From: Roseburia sp.
GTDB taxonomy: Bacteria; Bacillota; Clostridia; Oscillospirales; Ruminococcaceae
DNA length: 64,000 nt
Direction of reading: 5' to 3'
Assembly: GCA_023666265.1 (NCBI GenBank)
Contig: JAMPCH010000007.1
Location: 1 to 64,000 of the forward strand
Positions 7,885 to 14,452 of this stretch are shown here, piece by piece (positions within the stretch are counted from its first letter, which is position 1; each line of letters starts with the position of its first letter). Both the position numbers and the translations under genes were made by a program. The notes beneath the pieces are model-generated. The model searched no databases. It worked only from the letters and a program-made list of their open reading frames with translations, and was not told the DNA's origin.

Positions 7885-8270
7885 TGGACATCGAAGTCGT
7901 CAAACTCATTTTACAGATCTTAAGCATGATAGGGGTCGGTACGATCATCTCGGGCGTGATCTCCCGTAAAATGACAGTCTATGAAAATCAAAAAACAGAC
8001 GATGAGCAGAGAAAGCAAAAAGAATCCGAGGACAGTCAAAATCTGATCCGCTATTTATCGGATGCGAACCGCCTCATGCTTCGCAACGCGATTTACGAGC
8101 TATGCGGAAAGGTCAAGAAGCGCGGCTATATCTATTTGTACGAAGCCGAAAACCTCCGTGAAATTTTAGAGACCTATGAGAAGCTCGGCGGAAACGGAAC
8201 AGCGCACGCTACCGCGACCCATACGCTCGAAGACTATGAGGTCATCACGGCAGAAGAGGAGATCGACTAG
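7884..8270 (+). CDS. Phage membrane-anchored protein with coiled coil
   Basis: 128 residues from a GTG at 7884, placed eight bases after GAGGGACAAG and overlapping the TAG of the upstream gene by one base. The frame is open further upstream, but that part only shadows the previous gene. One N-terminal membrane segment (residues about 6-25) is followed by a Lys/Glu/Gln-rich coiled coil and a conserved-looking NRLMLRNAIYELCGK segment. No function can be named; a lysis accessory or superinfection factor would fit the place in the operon. Confidence 0.55.
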   Translation: MDIEVVKLILQILSMIGVGTIISGVISRKMTVYENQKTDDEQRKQKESEDSQNLIRYLSDANRLMLRNAIYELCGKVKKRGYIYLYEAENLREILETYEKLGGNGTAHATATHTLEDYEVITAEEEID

Positions 8271-8290
8271 CGATCGGAAAGGAGATCAAA

Positions 8291-8581
8291 ATGATCACTT
8301 TGGACAAAATGGATCACGGGAATACCGTTCGGCTTATGTTGAGCGGTCTATCCTCGGATCAAAAGCCGACCGAACAAGTGGAGAGCGTTTACCTCACACA
8401 AGGATCGGTTTTTAAGGAAATCGATACATCCCACGTCTATTTATTCGACAAAGAAAATAAGCGCTGGGTAAAGCAGACGAACAGCGCTTCGGGCGGAAAC
8501 TCGCCGGGCGGCGGTTCCGATGCGGAGGAAAGCTACCCAACCGCCACAGCACAGGATATACGCGATTTGTGGAATCTTTAA
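8291..8581 (+). CDS. Small phage protein with C-terminal DIRDLW tag
   Basis: 96 residues with a GGAAAGGAGATC ribosome binding site. The first 70 residues are soluble and mixed; a Gly/Ser-rich linker follows, and the protein ends in TAQDIRDLWNL. The next gene carries almost the same motif (TEDDIRGLW), which suggests a shared assembly or docking tag. This combination is seen in phage genes near the tail fibre; the function is unknown. Confidence 0.55.
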   Translation: MITLDKMDHGNTVRLMLSGLSSDQKPTEQVESVYLTQGSVFKEIDTSHVYLFDKENKRWVKQTNSASGGNSPGGGSDAEESYPTATAQDIRDLWNL

Positions 8582-8648
8582 ACGGTATCTTCCGCTTTAT
8601 GCGGTTGAACAATAAATATTTTTAATAAGTCTTAGGAGGACAAACATT

Positions 8649-9086
8649 ATGGCAAACACAAAATACGTCACCCTTGAAAATCTCGGTTTAAACAACGAGC
8701 TTATGCGAAAGTACAGCGACGCGAACGATGAGACGATCAAGGCGCTTATCGACGCGGTTTCGGCTCAGATCGACGTGCTGAACGGCGACGGCGAAGGTAG
8801 CGTGAACAAGACGGTCACCGATGAGATCGCAAAGATCGTAGCGGACGCGCCCGATTCGCTCAATACACTCAAGGAACTTTCCGACTGGATCACGACGCAC
8901 ACTTCGGACGCCGCCGCGATGAATACCGCGATCGCGGAGAACAAGACGGCGGTAGAAACCTTAAACGAAAAGGTCGAGGCGCTTGAAGCGGCAGATCTGC
9001 CGGTCGCCACGGAGGACGATATTCGCGGGCTTTGGGCGACGACCGATCCCGGCGAGGACAATAGTCCCGAAACCGCGACCGAGTAA
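8649..9086 (+). CDS. Phage fibre-associated coiled-coil protein
   Basis: 145 residues, acidic, largely helical, with heptad-like Ala/Leu/Ile spacing through residues 20-115 and a segment TLKELSDWITTHTSDAAAM that recurs in Firmicutes phage tail-fibre and head-fibre proteins. It ends with DIRGLWATT, paralleling the tail of the previous protein. It has a TTAGGAGGAC ribosome binding site and its own terminator just downstream. A trimeric stalk or connector for the collagen-like fibre encoded next is the likely role (inference). Confidence 0.6.
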   Translation: MANTKYVTLENLGLNNELMRKYSDANDETIKALIDAVSAQIDVLNGDGEGSVNKTVTDEIAKIVADAPDSLNTLKELSDWITTHTSDAAAMNTAIAENKTAVETLNEKVEALEAADLPVATEDDIRGLWATTDPGEDNSPETATE

Positions 9087-9102
9087 TTTTTTTGTAGGGC
9101 AG

Positions 9103-9129
9103 GAAGTCTCATTTGAGACTTCCTGTTTT
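9103..9129 (+). terminator. Hairpin terminator before the collagen-like fibre gene
   Basis: GGAAGTCTCA and TGAGACTTCC form a perfect ten-base stem with a short loop, followed by TGTTTT. It divides the stalk gene from the fibre gene and could make fibre expression partly independent. Confidence 0.75.
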
Positions 9130-9145
9130 CCTAATAAGGAGGCGA

Positions 9146-10030
9146 ATGAAAGTGCAAGAGAAACTTGTTGATCTGCGCGGTCTGGATGTATTCAAAGAAG
9201 AGGTGGAGAAGCACCTTGGCGCAGAACCAAGTGTTTCGATCGAGAAGATTGAGCAAACCGTCAAATCTGACACGGACGATGGCAACAACATTATGACTGT
9301 CACGCTTTCCGACGGAAGAACCTTTGATTTCACGGTACAAAACGGTTCAAAAGGTACAAAGGGCGACAAGGGGGAAAAGGGATCGCCCGGAACTGAGGGA
9401 TCAAACGGGGTATCCGTTACGAAGGTGGAACAGACAAAAACATCGACGGAAGACGCGGGGACAAACACAATTACCGTCACTTTATCGAATGGAGAGAAGT
9501 TTAGCTTCGACGTAAGGAACGGGTCGAAGGGAACGGCGGGGACGAACGGAAAGGACGGTACAAACGGCGCGCAGGGTGATACGGGCGCGGCGGCGGGCTT
9601 CGGAACGCCGACCGCGACGGTCGACGCGAACGTCGGAACGCCGTCCGTCACCGTGACCGCCTCGGGCGCGAACACCGCAAAGGTGTTCAGCTTCGCGTTC
9701 AAAAACCTAAAGGGCGCGAAGGGGGATAAAGGAGACACAGGAGCGACCCCGACGATCAAAGCGGCGGCAGGTACGAATATCGGCACGGTCGGTACGCCTT
9801 CCGTAACGGCGACGACGAGCGGGACGACGACGACCTTTACGTTTAACAACCTAAAGGGCGCAAAGGGAGACACAGGCGCGACGGGCGCGAAAGGCGCTAC
9901 CGGGGCGACGGGAGCGACAGGAGCGACGGGTCCTCAAGGTCCTGCGGGTCCCGGACTGCTTAAAGTCGGGACAGCCGCGCCGACCACGACCACCTGTCCC
10001 GCGAACGCTTGGTACGGGCAGTACAGTTAA
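9146..10030 (+). CDS. Collagen-like phage tail fibre
   Basis: 294 residues from the ATG at 9146, which follows AAGGAGG at optimal spacing (an earlier ATG at 9113 lies inside the terminator). The protein alternates short beta repeats ([14 protein letters not shown] type) with Gly-X-Y tracts such as [14 protein letters not shown] and a final run of GAT triplets ending GPQGPAGPG. Collagen triplets in phage fibres form trimeric triple helices. The C-terminal 25 residues end in NAWYGQYS. Repeat number is prone to slippage, which can change fibre length. Receptor binding is the likely function. Confidence 0.8.
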   Translation: MKVQEKLVDLRGLDVFKEEVEKHLGAEPSVSIEKIEQTVKSDTDDGNNIMTVTLSDGRTFDFTVQNGSKGTKGDKGEKGSPGTEGSNGVSVTKVEQTKTSTEDAGTNTITVTLSNGEKFSFDVRNGSKGTAGTNGKDGTNGAQGDTGAAAGFGTPTATVDANVGTPSVTVTASGANTAKVFSFAFKNLKGAKGDKGDTGATPTIKAAAGTNIGTVGTPSVTATTSGTTTTFTFNNLKGAKGDTGATGAKGATGATGATGATGPQGPAGPGLLKVGTAAPTTTTCPANAWYGQYS

Positions 10031-10041
10031 GGGGGGCTTTC

Positions 10042-10503
10042 ATGGGCATTACGGCAAATGTTGGCGGGGTCTTAAAGACGCTTCGAAAGGTCACGGCGAA
10101 CGTAAGCGGCGTGTTGAAGGGGCTGAACCCGATCCACGCGAATGTGAACGGGATATTAAAGGTAATACACGGTTTAATACCCGATACGATCACGGGATCA
10201 AATTCAACTTCGGCGATGACACGGACGCTTGCGACAGGTATAACGCTGTATAGCACTTGTACCATCACGTTTAGTGCAAACATTACGGGATCAATCTCTA
10301 ACTACAGCACAGGAGCGAGAACGCTCATTATCGTCAATGCCTCCAATGAAGACGTTTTTCAAGGAACTGTCGGAGACAGAACCGATATGTATAAGCAAGT
10401 CGTACTGCCGGCAGGCGTTTATAGCATTAAGGTTGCCGTGTTCGACGTATATAGGACTTCCTATGCTTACCCGACGGTCACGTATACGATCACTTTTTCA
10501 TAA
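10042..10503 (+). CDS. Phage fibre decoration protein with tandem ANV-GVLK repeats
   Basis: 153 residues from ATG 10042, which follows AAGGGGGG. The N-terminus has three tandem repeats of about 14 residues built on the pattern [AT]-N-V-x-G-[VI]-L-K (ANVGGVLK, ANVSGVLK, ANVNGILK). The rest is Ser/Thr-rich and beta-sheet-like with alternating hydrophobic residues (GVYSIKVAVFDV). The next gene encodes a paralogue with the same layout. The repeats probably anchor the protein along the fibre or virion; the C-terminal sandwich may bind carbohydrate. No family name recognised. Confidence 0.6.
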   Translation: MGITANVGGVLKTLRKVTANVSGVLKGLNPIHANVNGILKVIHGLIPDTITGSNSTSAMTRTLATGITLYSTCTITFSANITGSISNYSTGARTLIIVNASNEDVFQGTVGDRTDMYKQVVLPAGVYSIKVAVFDVYRTSYAYPTVTYTITFS

Positions 10504-10525
10504 CAACGGAAGGAGGAATCGCACT

Positions 10526-11029
10526 ATGGGAATTTTTGTCAACGCAAATGGCACAATCAAGGAACTAAAGACCGTCAATGTGAATGTAAATGGTGCGATC
10601 AAATCACTATCTTCCGTATACGCAAACGCGGGGGGGATAAAGAAAATATTCCCTTTGGAAGCTTTCAAAGTGTTGAAGGGGACTTTACAAAGCGGTGGTC
10701 ACAATCAAGCCGAAACCGCTACAAGCCTTACCAATATAGCTATCTCGAAGTCATGCACGGCTAAAATTAAGGTGCACATTGACGCTATCGGCACAGGTAG
10801 CAACGGTACTGTTAGAAGCGTAGCGATCGCCGGCTCTGAAAATAAAAGTGTAGAGCTGAGAACGGCAGACGGCTTCTCTTCAAGTGGTGCTAATATTGAT
10901 TGGTATGGTGAGACACAGCTATCACCGGGTGCATATAGCTTTAGCTTTTTTGTCTTTAACGTGTCCGCGTCAAGCGCGGGCGTCTCTTATTCGACATCAA
11001 CCTTTACGTACGAAATATCGTTTTTTTAA
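10526..11029 (+). CDS. Paralogous phage fibre decoration protein
   Basis: 167 residues from ATG 10526 with a GGAAGGAGGAAT ribosome binding site; the frame is open upstream but overlaps the previous gene. Three N-terminal repeats (VNANGTIKEL, VNVNGAIKSL, ANAGGIKKI) match those of the previous gene product. The C-terminal 115 residues differ in sequence but share the pattern, ending with SPGAYSFSFFVFNVS and FTYEISFF. Duplication followed by divergence of the distal domain is the usual route to altered host recognition. Confidence 0.6.
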   Translation: MGIFVNANGTIKELKTVNVNVNGAIKSLSSVYANAGGIKKIFPLEAFKVLKGTLQSGGHNQAETATSLTNIAISKSCTAKIKVHIDAIGTGSNGTVRSVAIAGSENKSVELRTADGFSSSGANIDWYGETQLSPGAYSFSFFVFNVSASSAGVSYSTSTFTYEISFF

Positions 11030-11041
11030 GGAGAAAAATTT

Positions 11042-11452
11042 ATGGCACAAACGATCACATTTAAGGACGGGACGGTCGTTCCCGTTCTTGCGGTTTATAG
11101 CAACAAGGATCTCATTCAGGGCGCGTATCGTGAATCCTACGAGATTCGGTTTTCGCCCGAGGCGACGACGTATGAAGCGCTTTTGGCGCTCGCAAACTCG
11201 GAGAATTTGTCGGAGCTGATCCTTACAGAATTGGACGAAGCGGGCGAGGTGACGGCGCGGTTCTCACACTTTAACTTCACGATCGTGACGGGTATGGGCG
11301 TAAAGACCGACCCGATCGACGGTTCGCGGTATCTCTATCTCTCGGTCGCGCAGAAGTCGGACGCGGAGCTCGCGATCGAGAAGCTGACGAGGGAGAACGA
11401 GGACATTCAAATGGCGCTGGTGGAGCTGGCGGAAATTATTTCGGAGGTGTAA
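11042..11452 (+). CDS. Small phage protein with C-terminal coiled coil
   Basis: 136 residues. The first 95 look like a compact alpha/beta domain (ITFKDGTVVPVLAVYSN), and the last 40 form a helix with heptads (AIEKLTRENEDIQMALVELA). Such proteins are often found just before the CD1375/XkdX micro-protein in Clostridia prophages. The stop overlaps the ribosome binding site of the next gene. The function is unknown. Confidence 0.55.
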   Translation: MAQTITFKDGTVVPVLAVYSNKDLIQGAYRESYEIRFSPEATTYEALLALANSENLSELILTELDEAGEVTARFSHFNFTIVTGMGVKTDPIDGSRYLYLSVAQKSDAELAIEKLTRENEDIQMALVELAEIISEV

Positions 11453-11455
11453 AAA

Positions 11456-11557
11456 ATGGCGAAAATTTATGTCAATCAGATTAAGGCGGGAAATATCACG
11501 ATCGAAAAAGTCCCGGCGAGATGGCGGGAACAGGTGGAAGAACTGCTTAAAAAGTAA
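11456..11557 (+). CDS. CD1375/XkdX-type phage micro-protein
   Basis: A 33-codon gene with a GGAGGTG ribosome binding site formed by the end of the preceding gene. The product pattern MAKIYVNQIKAG...TIEKVPARWREQV is that of the CD1375 family found at the end of tail modules in many Clostridia prophages. It is too short for ordinary gene callers. Function unknown; a structural or assembly micro-protein is likely. A strong terminator follows four bases later, ending the late operon. Confidence 0.75.
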   Translation: MAKIYVNQIKAGNITIEKVPARWREQVEELLKK

Positions 11558-11561
11558 AATT

Positions 11562-11599
11562 TAGGGGTAGACCTTCTTGGGGTCTGCCCCTATTTTTTT
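11562..11599 (+). terminator. Terminator of the prophage late operon
   Basis: TAGGGGTAGACC pairs with GGTCTGCCCCTA around a seven-base loop, followed by seven T. It ends the fibre operon. Confidence 0.9.
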
Positions 11600-11648
11600 A
11601 AATTTCGACACGTTACGACAAATTGCGCGGTAAATCTTTCAAAAAGAC

Positions 11649-11798
11649 TTGACACGCAAATATTTGTCTGTTATAATACAGGTGTCATTTAACTCGCTGT
11701 ACTCTGACAAAGGAAACACATAAAATAAGAATGAAGAATATAACAAAGAGTACGGCGATTGATTTTAGGCAGTCGCTTTTGGTGACTGCCTCCTTTTT
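11649..11798 (+). ncRNA. Small-RNA unit B: consensus promoter, ~115-nt RNA, terminator
   Basis: TTGACA (11649-11654), 17-base spacer, TATAAT (11672-11677) drive a transcript of about 115 nt. It ends at a hairpin (AGGCAGTC at 11767-11774, GACTGCCT at 11784-11791) with a T run. GTACTCT at 11699-11705 can pair with AGAGTAC at 11747-11753. The motif AGAGTACGGCGAT differs by one base from the same motif in unit A. A 23-codon frame starting at ATG 11732 runs through the terminator but has no good ribosome binding site. The opposite strand carries a hydrophobic frame covered by this RNA, as in antisense type I antitoxins. Confidence 0.5.
11685..11786 (-). other. Hydrophobic antisense ORF, candidate type I toxin (no canonical start)
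   Basis: The minus strand has AAAGGAGG directly before a 33-codon frame whose product is polar, then strongly hydrophobic (SIAVLFVIFFILILCVSF), then basic (VRVQRVK), the typical layout of membrane toxins of type I systems. It is fully covered by small-RNA unit B, and the terminator hairpin of that RNA would sequester the ribosome binding site. The first usable codon is GTC rather than GTG or ATG, so translation is uncertain and the gene may be decayed. Confidence 0.3.
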
Positions 11799-11836
11799 AT
11801 AAGGACGGCTATTTTGCAGTTTTTAAGCCTATGTTC

Positions 11837-12277
11837 TTATTGATAAAGTAGTTCATTTAAAGTGTTGCCATCAGCCGCCATATCCTCCACAATATCCGCG
11901 ATCGGGTCGCCCTTCGACTGGAGGTACGCCGCCGTAAACGGAACGCCCGCCGCGCTCGCGGGATATACGCCGTTCGCGTGGTCGATGTAATAGCTCCCGT
12001 TCCCATATCGGTCAAAGCTCTTCGCCCCCTCGCCCTTCGTGAGCTGGGTGACGATGCTCCCGATCATCTCGAGGTGCGAGAGCTCCTCCGTCCCTATATC
12101 CGTCAAAAGCGCGATCCCGCGCTTATCCTTTTGCCCAAATCGCTGGGAAAGATAGCGGAGCGAGGCGGCGAGCTCGCCGTCGGGACCGCCATACTGGCTC
12201 AAAATAAACCCCGCGAGCCTCGGGTTTCGATTTTTGATCTTGACCGGAAATTCCGTTCGTTTTTCAAATATAAACAT
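11837..12277 (-). pseudogene. cotJC: Spore coat protein CotJC, 3' end replaced by prophage
   Basis: 146 residues. Residues 1-135 match CotJC, a manganese-catalase-like (ferritin-fold) coat protein: GGPDGELAASLRYLSQRF, GTEELSHLE and GVPFTAAYLQSKGDPIADI are all present, giving metal-ligand candidates Glu35, Glu65, His68 and Glu131. Family members run to about 190 residues; here the last 50 or so, including the final helix with its His/Glu ligands, are replaced by ten foreign residues and a stop. This coincides with the prophage edge. The protein should be inactive unless prophage excision restores the gene. It is the third gene of the cotJABC operon. Confidence 0.8.
11860..11880. other. Probable prophage attachment junction within cotJC
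   Basis: Reading cotJC on the minus strand, the family-conserved segment E-D-M-A-A is encoded up to about 11,873. Family members then continue with an E-Q-K-A-R type helix, but here the frame switches to unrelated residues and stops at 11,837. Phage genes lie on the other side. The crossover therefore lies at or just beside the stretch reading TCAGCCGCCATATCC on the plus strand. The matching left junction is outside the window. Confidence 0.6.
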
Positions 12278-12289
12278 ATCGCTCCCCCC

Positions 12290-12556
12290 TTACATCATCT
12301 GCTCGCCCGGCCATACGCCAAAAAGCCAGTCCCACTCGCCGTTTTTTCCCGCGCCGCAGGCGCGGAGCGGATAACAACAGCTCTCAAAAGCCTCGCGACA
12401 GGTCTCGTATTGACGACACGCCTCGCGAAACAGCTCGAGCGCGCGCGGATCGTCCGGGTGGGTGTCTAAATAAAGCTGGAGGTCGGTCGCGTAAAAGCCC
12501 GCCTCGCTGACGTTTTTGAGGAGCTGAGCGTAGCTCGGCTTCGCGTTATTTTCCAT
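12290..12556 (-). CDS. cotJB: Spore coat protein CotJB
   Basis: 88 residues from the ATG at 12556, which is preceded by AGAGGGGGATC; an in-frame ATG at 12574 lies inside cotJA. The pattern LYLDTHPDDPRALELF is diagnostic of CotJB, and the C-terminus (WDWLFGVWPGE) also fits. CotJB is an inner coat or coat-associated protein made in the mother cell. It overlaps cotJA by 11 bases and lies 12 bases before cotJC. Confidence 0.85.
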   Translation of the reverse strand: MENNAKPSYAQLLKNVSEAGFYATDLQLYLDTHPDDPRALELFREACRQYETCREAFESCCYPLRACGAGKNGEWDWLFGVWPGEQMM

Positions 12557-12725
12557 TCCAGATCCCCCTCTCATATTCCTCGATCGTGATGTTCAGCTCG
12601 GGAAAGACCGTCCCGTTCTGCAGCGCGGCGGACGGCGAATAGACCTTCCCGATCCGCTGAACGGGGACGTATGCGTAGCCGACCCTCGGCTCGCGACAGG
12701 TCTCGTTTTCATTTGGATTGATCAT
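12546..12725 (-). CDS. cotJA: Spore coat-associated protein CotJA
   Basis: 59 residues, first gene of cotJABC. GYAYVPVQRIGKVYSPSAAL and the following NGTVFPEL match the CotJA core (family: Q-x-[FY]-x-P-x-x-A-L-x-x-G-T-L-x-P-x-L). The ATG at 12725 has a GGAAAGGAAT ribosome binding site. Expression in the mother cell under sigma-E is known for the family; a CATAGAAT box lies about 60 bases upstream, but I could not find a convincing matching -35. Confidence 0.8.
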   Translation of the reverse strand: MINPNENETCREPRVGYAYVPVQRIGKVYSPSAALQNGTVFPELNITIEEYERGIWNGK

Positions 12726-12915
12726 AAAATTATTCCTTTCCGACGCGGGGCGAACCCGCTGTCCGTGATCGGCGGTGATCCCGCTATGTCATTCTATGCC
12801 GCCCCGCCGAAGGCGGTTCCTTTTTTATTTTTGAGAAGGCGTGCGCTTTTTCACACACGATCAAATTTCAGGGCTTCGGCTTTTCGCCTTCCCGAAAAAA
12901 TTTTTCAAAAAACGG

Positions 12916-12944
12916 TTGCATTTTCGGGAAAAATGTACTATAAT
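12916..12944 (+). promoter_or_regulatory. Promoter of the antiporter gene
   Basis: TTGCAT (12916-12921), 17-base spacer, TATAAT (12939-12944). The start of the antiporter is about 200 bases downstream, so the leader contains the whole 160-bp palindromic repeat listed next. Confidence 0.65.
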
Positions 12945-12962
12945 GTTAGCCGAAGAATATGA

Positions 12963-13122
12963 GAGCATGTGTTCATAGGCTATTGCACATATCTTTTTGG
13001 CAAATTTTTCCGATAACTTCGTCAAAATTTTTTGACTTGCGAAAGCAAGCCTGCAAAATTTTTCCTTGTTCTCGAAAAAATTTGTCCAAAAATCTATGCA
13101 CAAACCCTATGACCACAAGCTC
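12963..13122. repeat. 160-bp palindromic repeat, copy 1
   Basis: The ends GAGCATGTGTTCATAGG and CCTATGACCACAAGCTC are inverted repeats (15 of 17 matches). Internal features include TCTTTTTGGCAAA near the left end, CTTCGTCAAAATTTTTTGAC in the middle and a CAAAAATC block near the right end. Another element of exactly the same length, with the same layout and closely related termini, is at 46892-47051. A short terminal-repeat element without coding capacity is MITE-like. Here it forms most of the antiporter leader. Confidence 0.8.
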
Positions 13123-13143
13123 CGAAAAAAGAGGCGAATTTAA

Positions 13144-14394
13144 GTGAGTTCGATTGATCTGTTTCTCGACCTCGCCGTCATTATCCTCGCCGCGAAGCTT
13201 TGCGGGCTTCTCGCGGGGAAGCTCAAAGCGCCGCAGGTCGTCGGAGAAATTTTAGCGGGGCTTTTGATCGGTCCTTGTTGTCTCGGCTGGGTCGACCAGT
13301 CCGACCTCCTCGCGAGTATGGCGGAGATCGGGGTCGTCCTCCTGATGTTCGGCGCGGGACTTGAGACGAATATGAAGGAGCTTTTAAAGACCGGACCAAA
13401 GGCGCTCTTGATCGCGTGTATGGGGGTCGCGGTCCCGCTCCTCGGGGGCTTTGTCTTATATAGCGGCTTTTACGGCTTTTCGGCGGTCGGCTCGGACGAG
13501 TTTTACCGCGCGCTCTTTACCGGGACGATCATGACCGCGACCTCGGTCGGGATCACCGTCCAGACGCTGAAGGAGCTCGGTCGGCTCAAGGGCGAGATCG
13601 GGACGCTCATTGTCAGCTCGGCGATCATCGACGACATTATCGGGATCGTCGTCCTGACCTTCGTCGTCGGGTTAAAGACCCCCGACGCCGCGCCGCTCGA
13701 CGTAGTAAAAAACACCTTTTTCTTCTTCCTCTTTTGTATCGGGGTCGGGCTTATCACTTATTATGTCTTTAAAATTATCGATAAGCGCTATCCCCATAAG
13801 CGGCGTATCCCGATCCTCGGTCTAGCCCTTTGTATGATCATGGCGTACAGCGCCGAGCATTTCTTTGGGATCGCGGATATCACCGGCGCTTATGTCGCGG
13901 GGCTGATCCTTTGTAACCTCCGCGACTCGGAATACATCGCCGAAAAAATGGACATCAGCTCTTATATGATGTTCGGTCCCGTCTTTTTCGCGAGTATCGG
14001 GCTAAAGACCGAGCTGTCGGGGCTGACGCCGTCGCTCCTCGTCTTTTCGCTCCTTTTCGCGGGGGTCGCGCTCTTAACAAAGATCGTCGGCTGTGGGCTG
14101 GCGGGTAAGCTTTGCGGCTATCGCTTAAAGGAATGTGTCAAGATCGGGGTCGGTATGATGACGCGCGGCGAGGTCGCCTTGATCGTCTCGCAAAAGGGGC
14201 TGGCGGTCGGGCTGCTCGACCCGATCTATTTTACCTCGGTGATCCTCCTGATCATTATCTCGTCCGTACTTACGCCGATCATTATGAAGCTCCTCTTTCG
14301 CGGCGAGCCGCTCCCCGGCGAGGGCGAGACCGCCAAGCCCGCCGAACCCGCCGAGATCTTCGCGCCCGCCGAGGCGCAGACCTGCCCAAAATAA
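13144..14394 (+). CDS. CPA2-type Na+/H+ or K+/H+ antiporter
   Basis: 416 residues from a GTG preceded by AGAGGCGAA. There are about twelve hydrophobic segments. Features of the monovalent cation:proton antiporter-2 fold are visible: PQVVGEILAGLLIGP near residue 30, EIGVVLLMFGAGLE near 66, a paired acidic motif SSAIIDDIIG near 160 where the Asp pair should carry the ions, and ASIGLKTEL near 284. The C-terminus is a Pro/Ala/Glu-rich tail with no TrkA-N domain. It exchanges a cation for protons across the cytoplasmic membrane; the ion specificity cannot be read from sequence. It stands alone with its own promoter. Confidence 0.85.
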   Translation: MSSIDLFLDLAVIILAAKLCGLLAGKLKAPQVVGEILAGLLIGPCCLGWVDQSDLLASMAEIGVVLLMFGAGLETNMKELLKTGPKALLIACMGVAVPLLGGFVLYSGFYGFSAVGSDEFYRALFTGTIMTATSVGITVQTLKELGRLKGEIGTLIVSSAIIDDIIGIVVLTFVVGLKTPDAAPLDVVKNTFFFFLFCIGVGLITYYVFKIIDKRYPHKRRIPILGLALCMIMAYSAEHFFGIADITGAYVAGLILCNLRDSEYIAEKMDISSYMMFGPVFFASIGLKTELSGLTPSLLVFSLLFAGVALLTKIVGCGLAGKLCGYRLKECVKIGVGMMTRGEVALIVSQKGLAVGLLDPIYFTSVILLIIISSVLTPIIMKLLFRGEPLPGEGETAKPAEPAEIFAPAEAQTCPK

Positions 14395-14452
14395 CCTAAA
14401 TAAAAATTTTTTTACGGAAGGCTCAAAAGCTCTCCCGCTATCATAAAAGATC

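Larger units (their letters stand above)
1..11875. mobile_element. Right part of a siphovirus-like prophage inserted in cotJC
   Basis: Seen: consecutive plus-strand tail, lysis and fibre genes, short intergenic gaps, strong ribosome binding sites, and AT-richer composition than the host genes to the right. The order tail, lysis, fibre, chromosome junction fits the usual temperate Firmicutes phage map, where the integrase lies at the other end, here outside the window. The right edge is put at about 11,865-11,875 because the minus-strand cotJC reading frame loses family similarity exactly there. The left edge is not in the window. No integrase or recombinase is visible inside this segment, so the type of integration is unknown. 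Confidence 0.85.

Noticed and set aside
9109-9873. Long minus-strand reading frame opposite the collagen-like fibre (254 codons)
   Set aside because: It is the mirror of repeated Gly-rich codons, giving a low-complexity Val/Pro/Phe product; no ribosome binding site, and the plus-strand fibre is clear.
9340-10020. Tandem repeats in the fibre gene as a CRISPR array
   Set aside because: The repeats are Gly-X-Y codons in one long frame with no spacers of even size and no cas genes.
11732-11803. 23-codon plus-strand ORF in small-RNA unit B
   Set aside because: It has a weak ribosome binding site (AATAAGA), runs through the terminator hairpin and encodes nothing recognisable, so it is noted only within the RNA entry.
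12726-12900. Sigma-E promoter for cotJABC
   Set aside because: CATAGAAT resembles a sigma-E -10, but no matching -35 was found at the right spacing, and a GC-rich hairpin lies in between.
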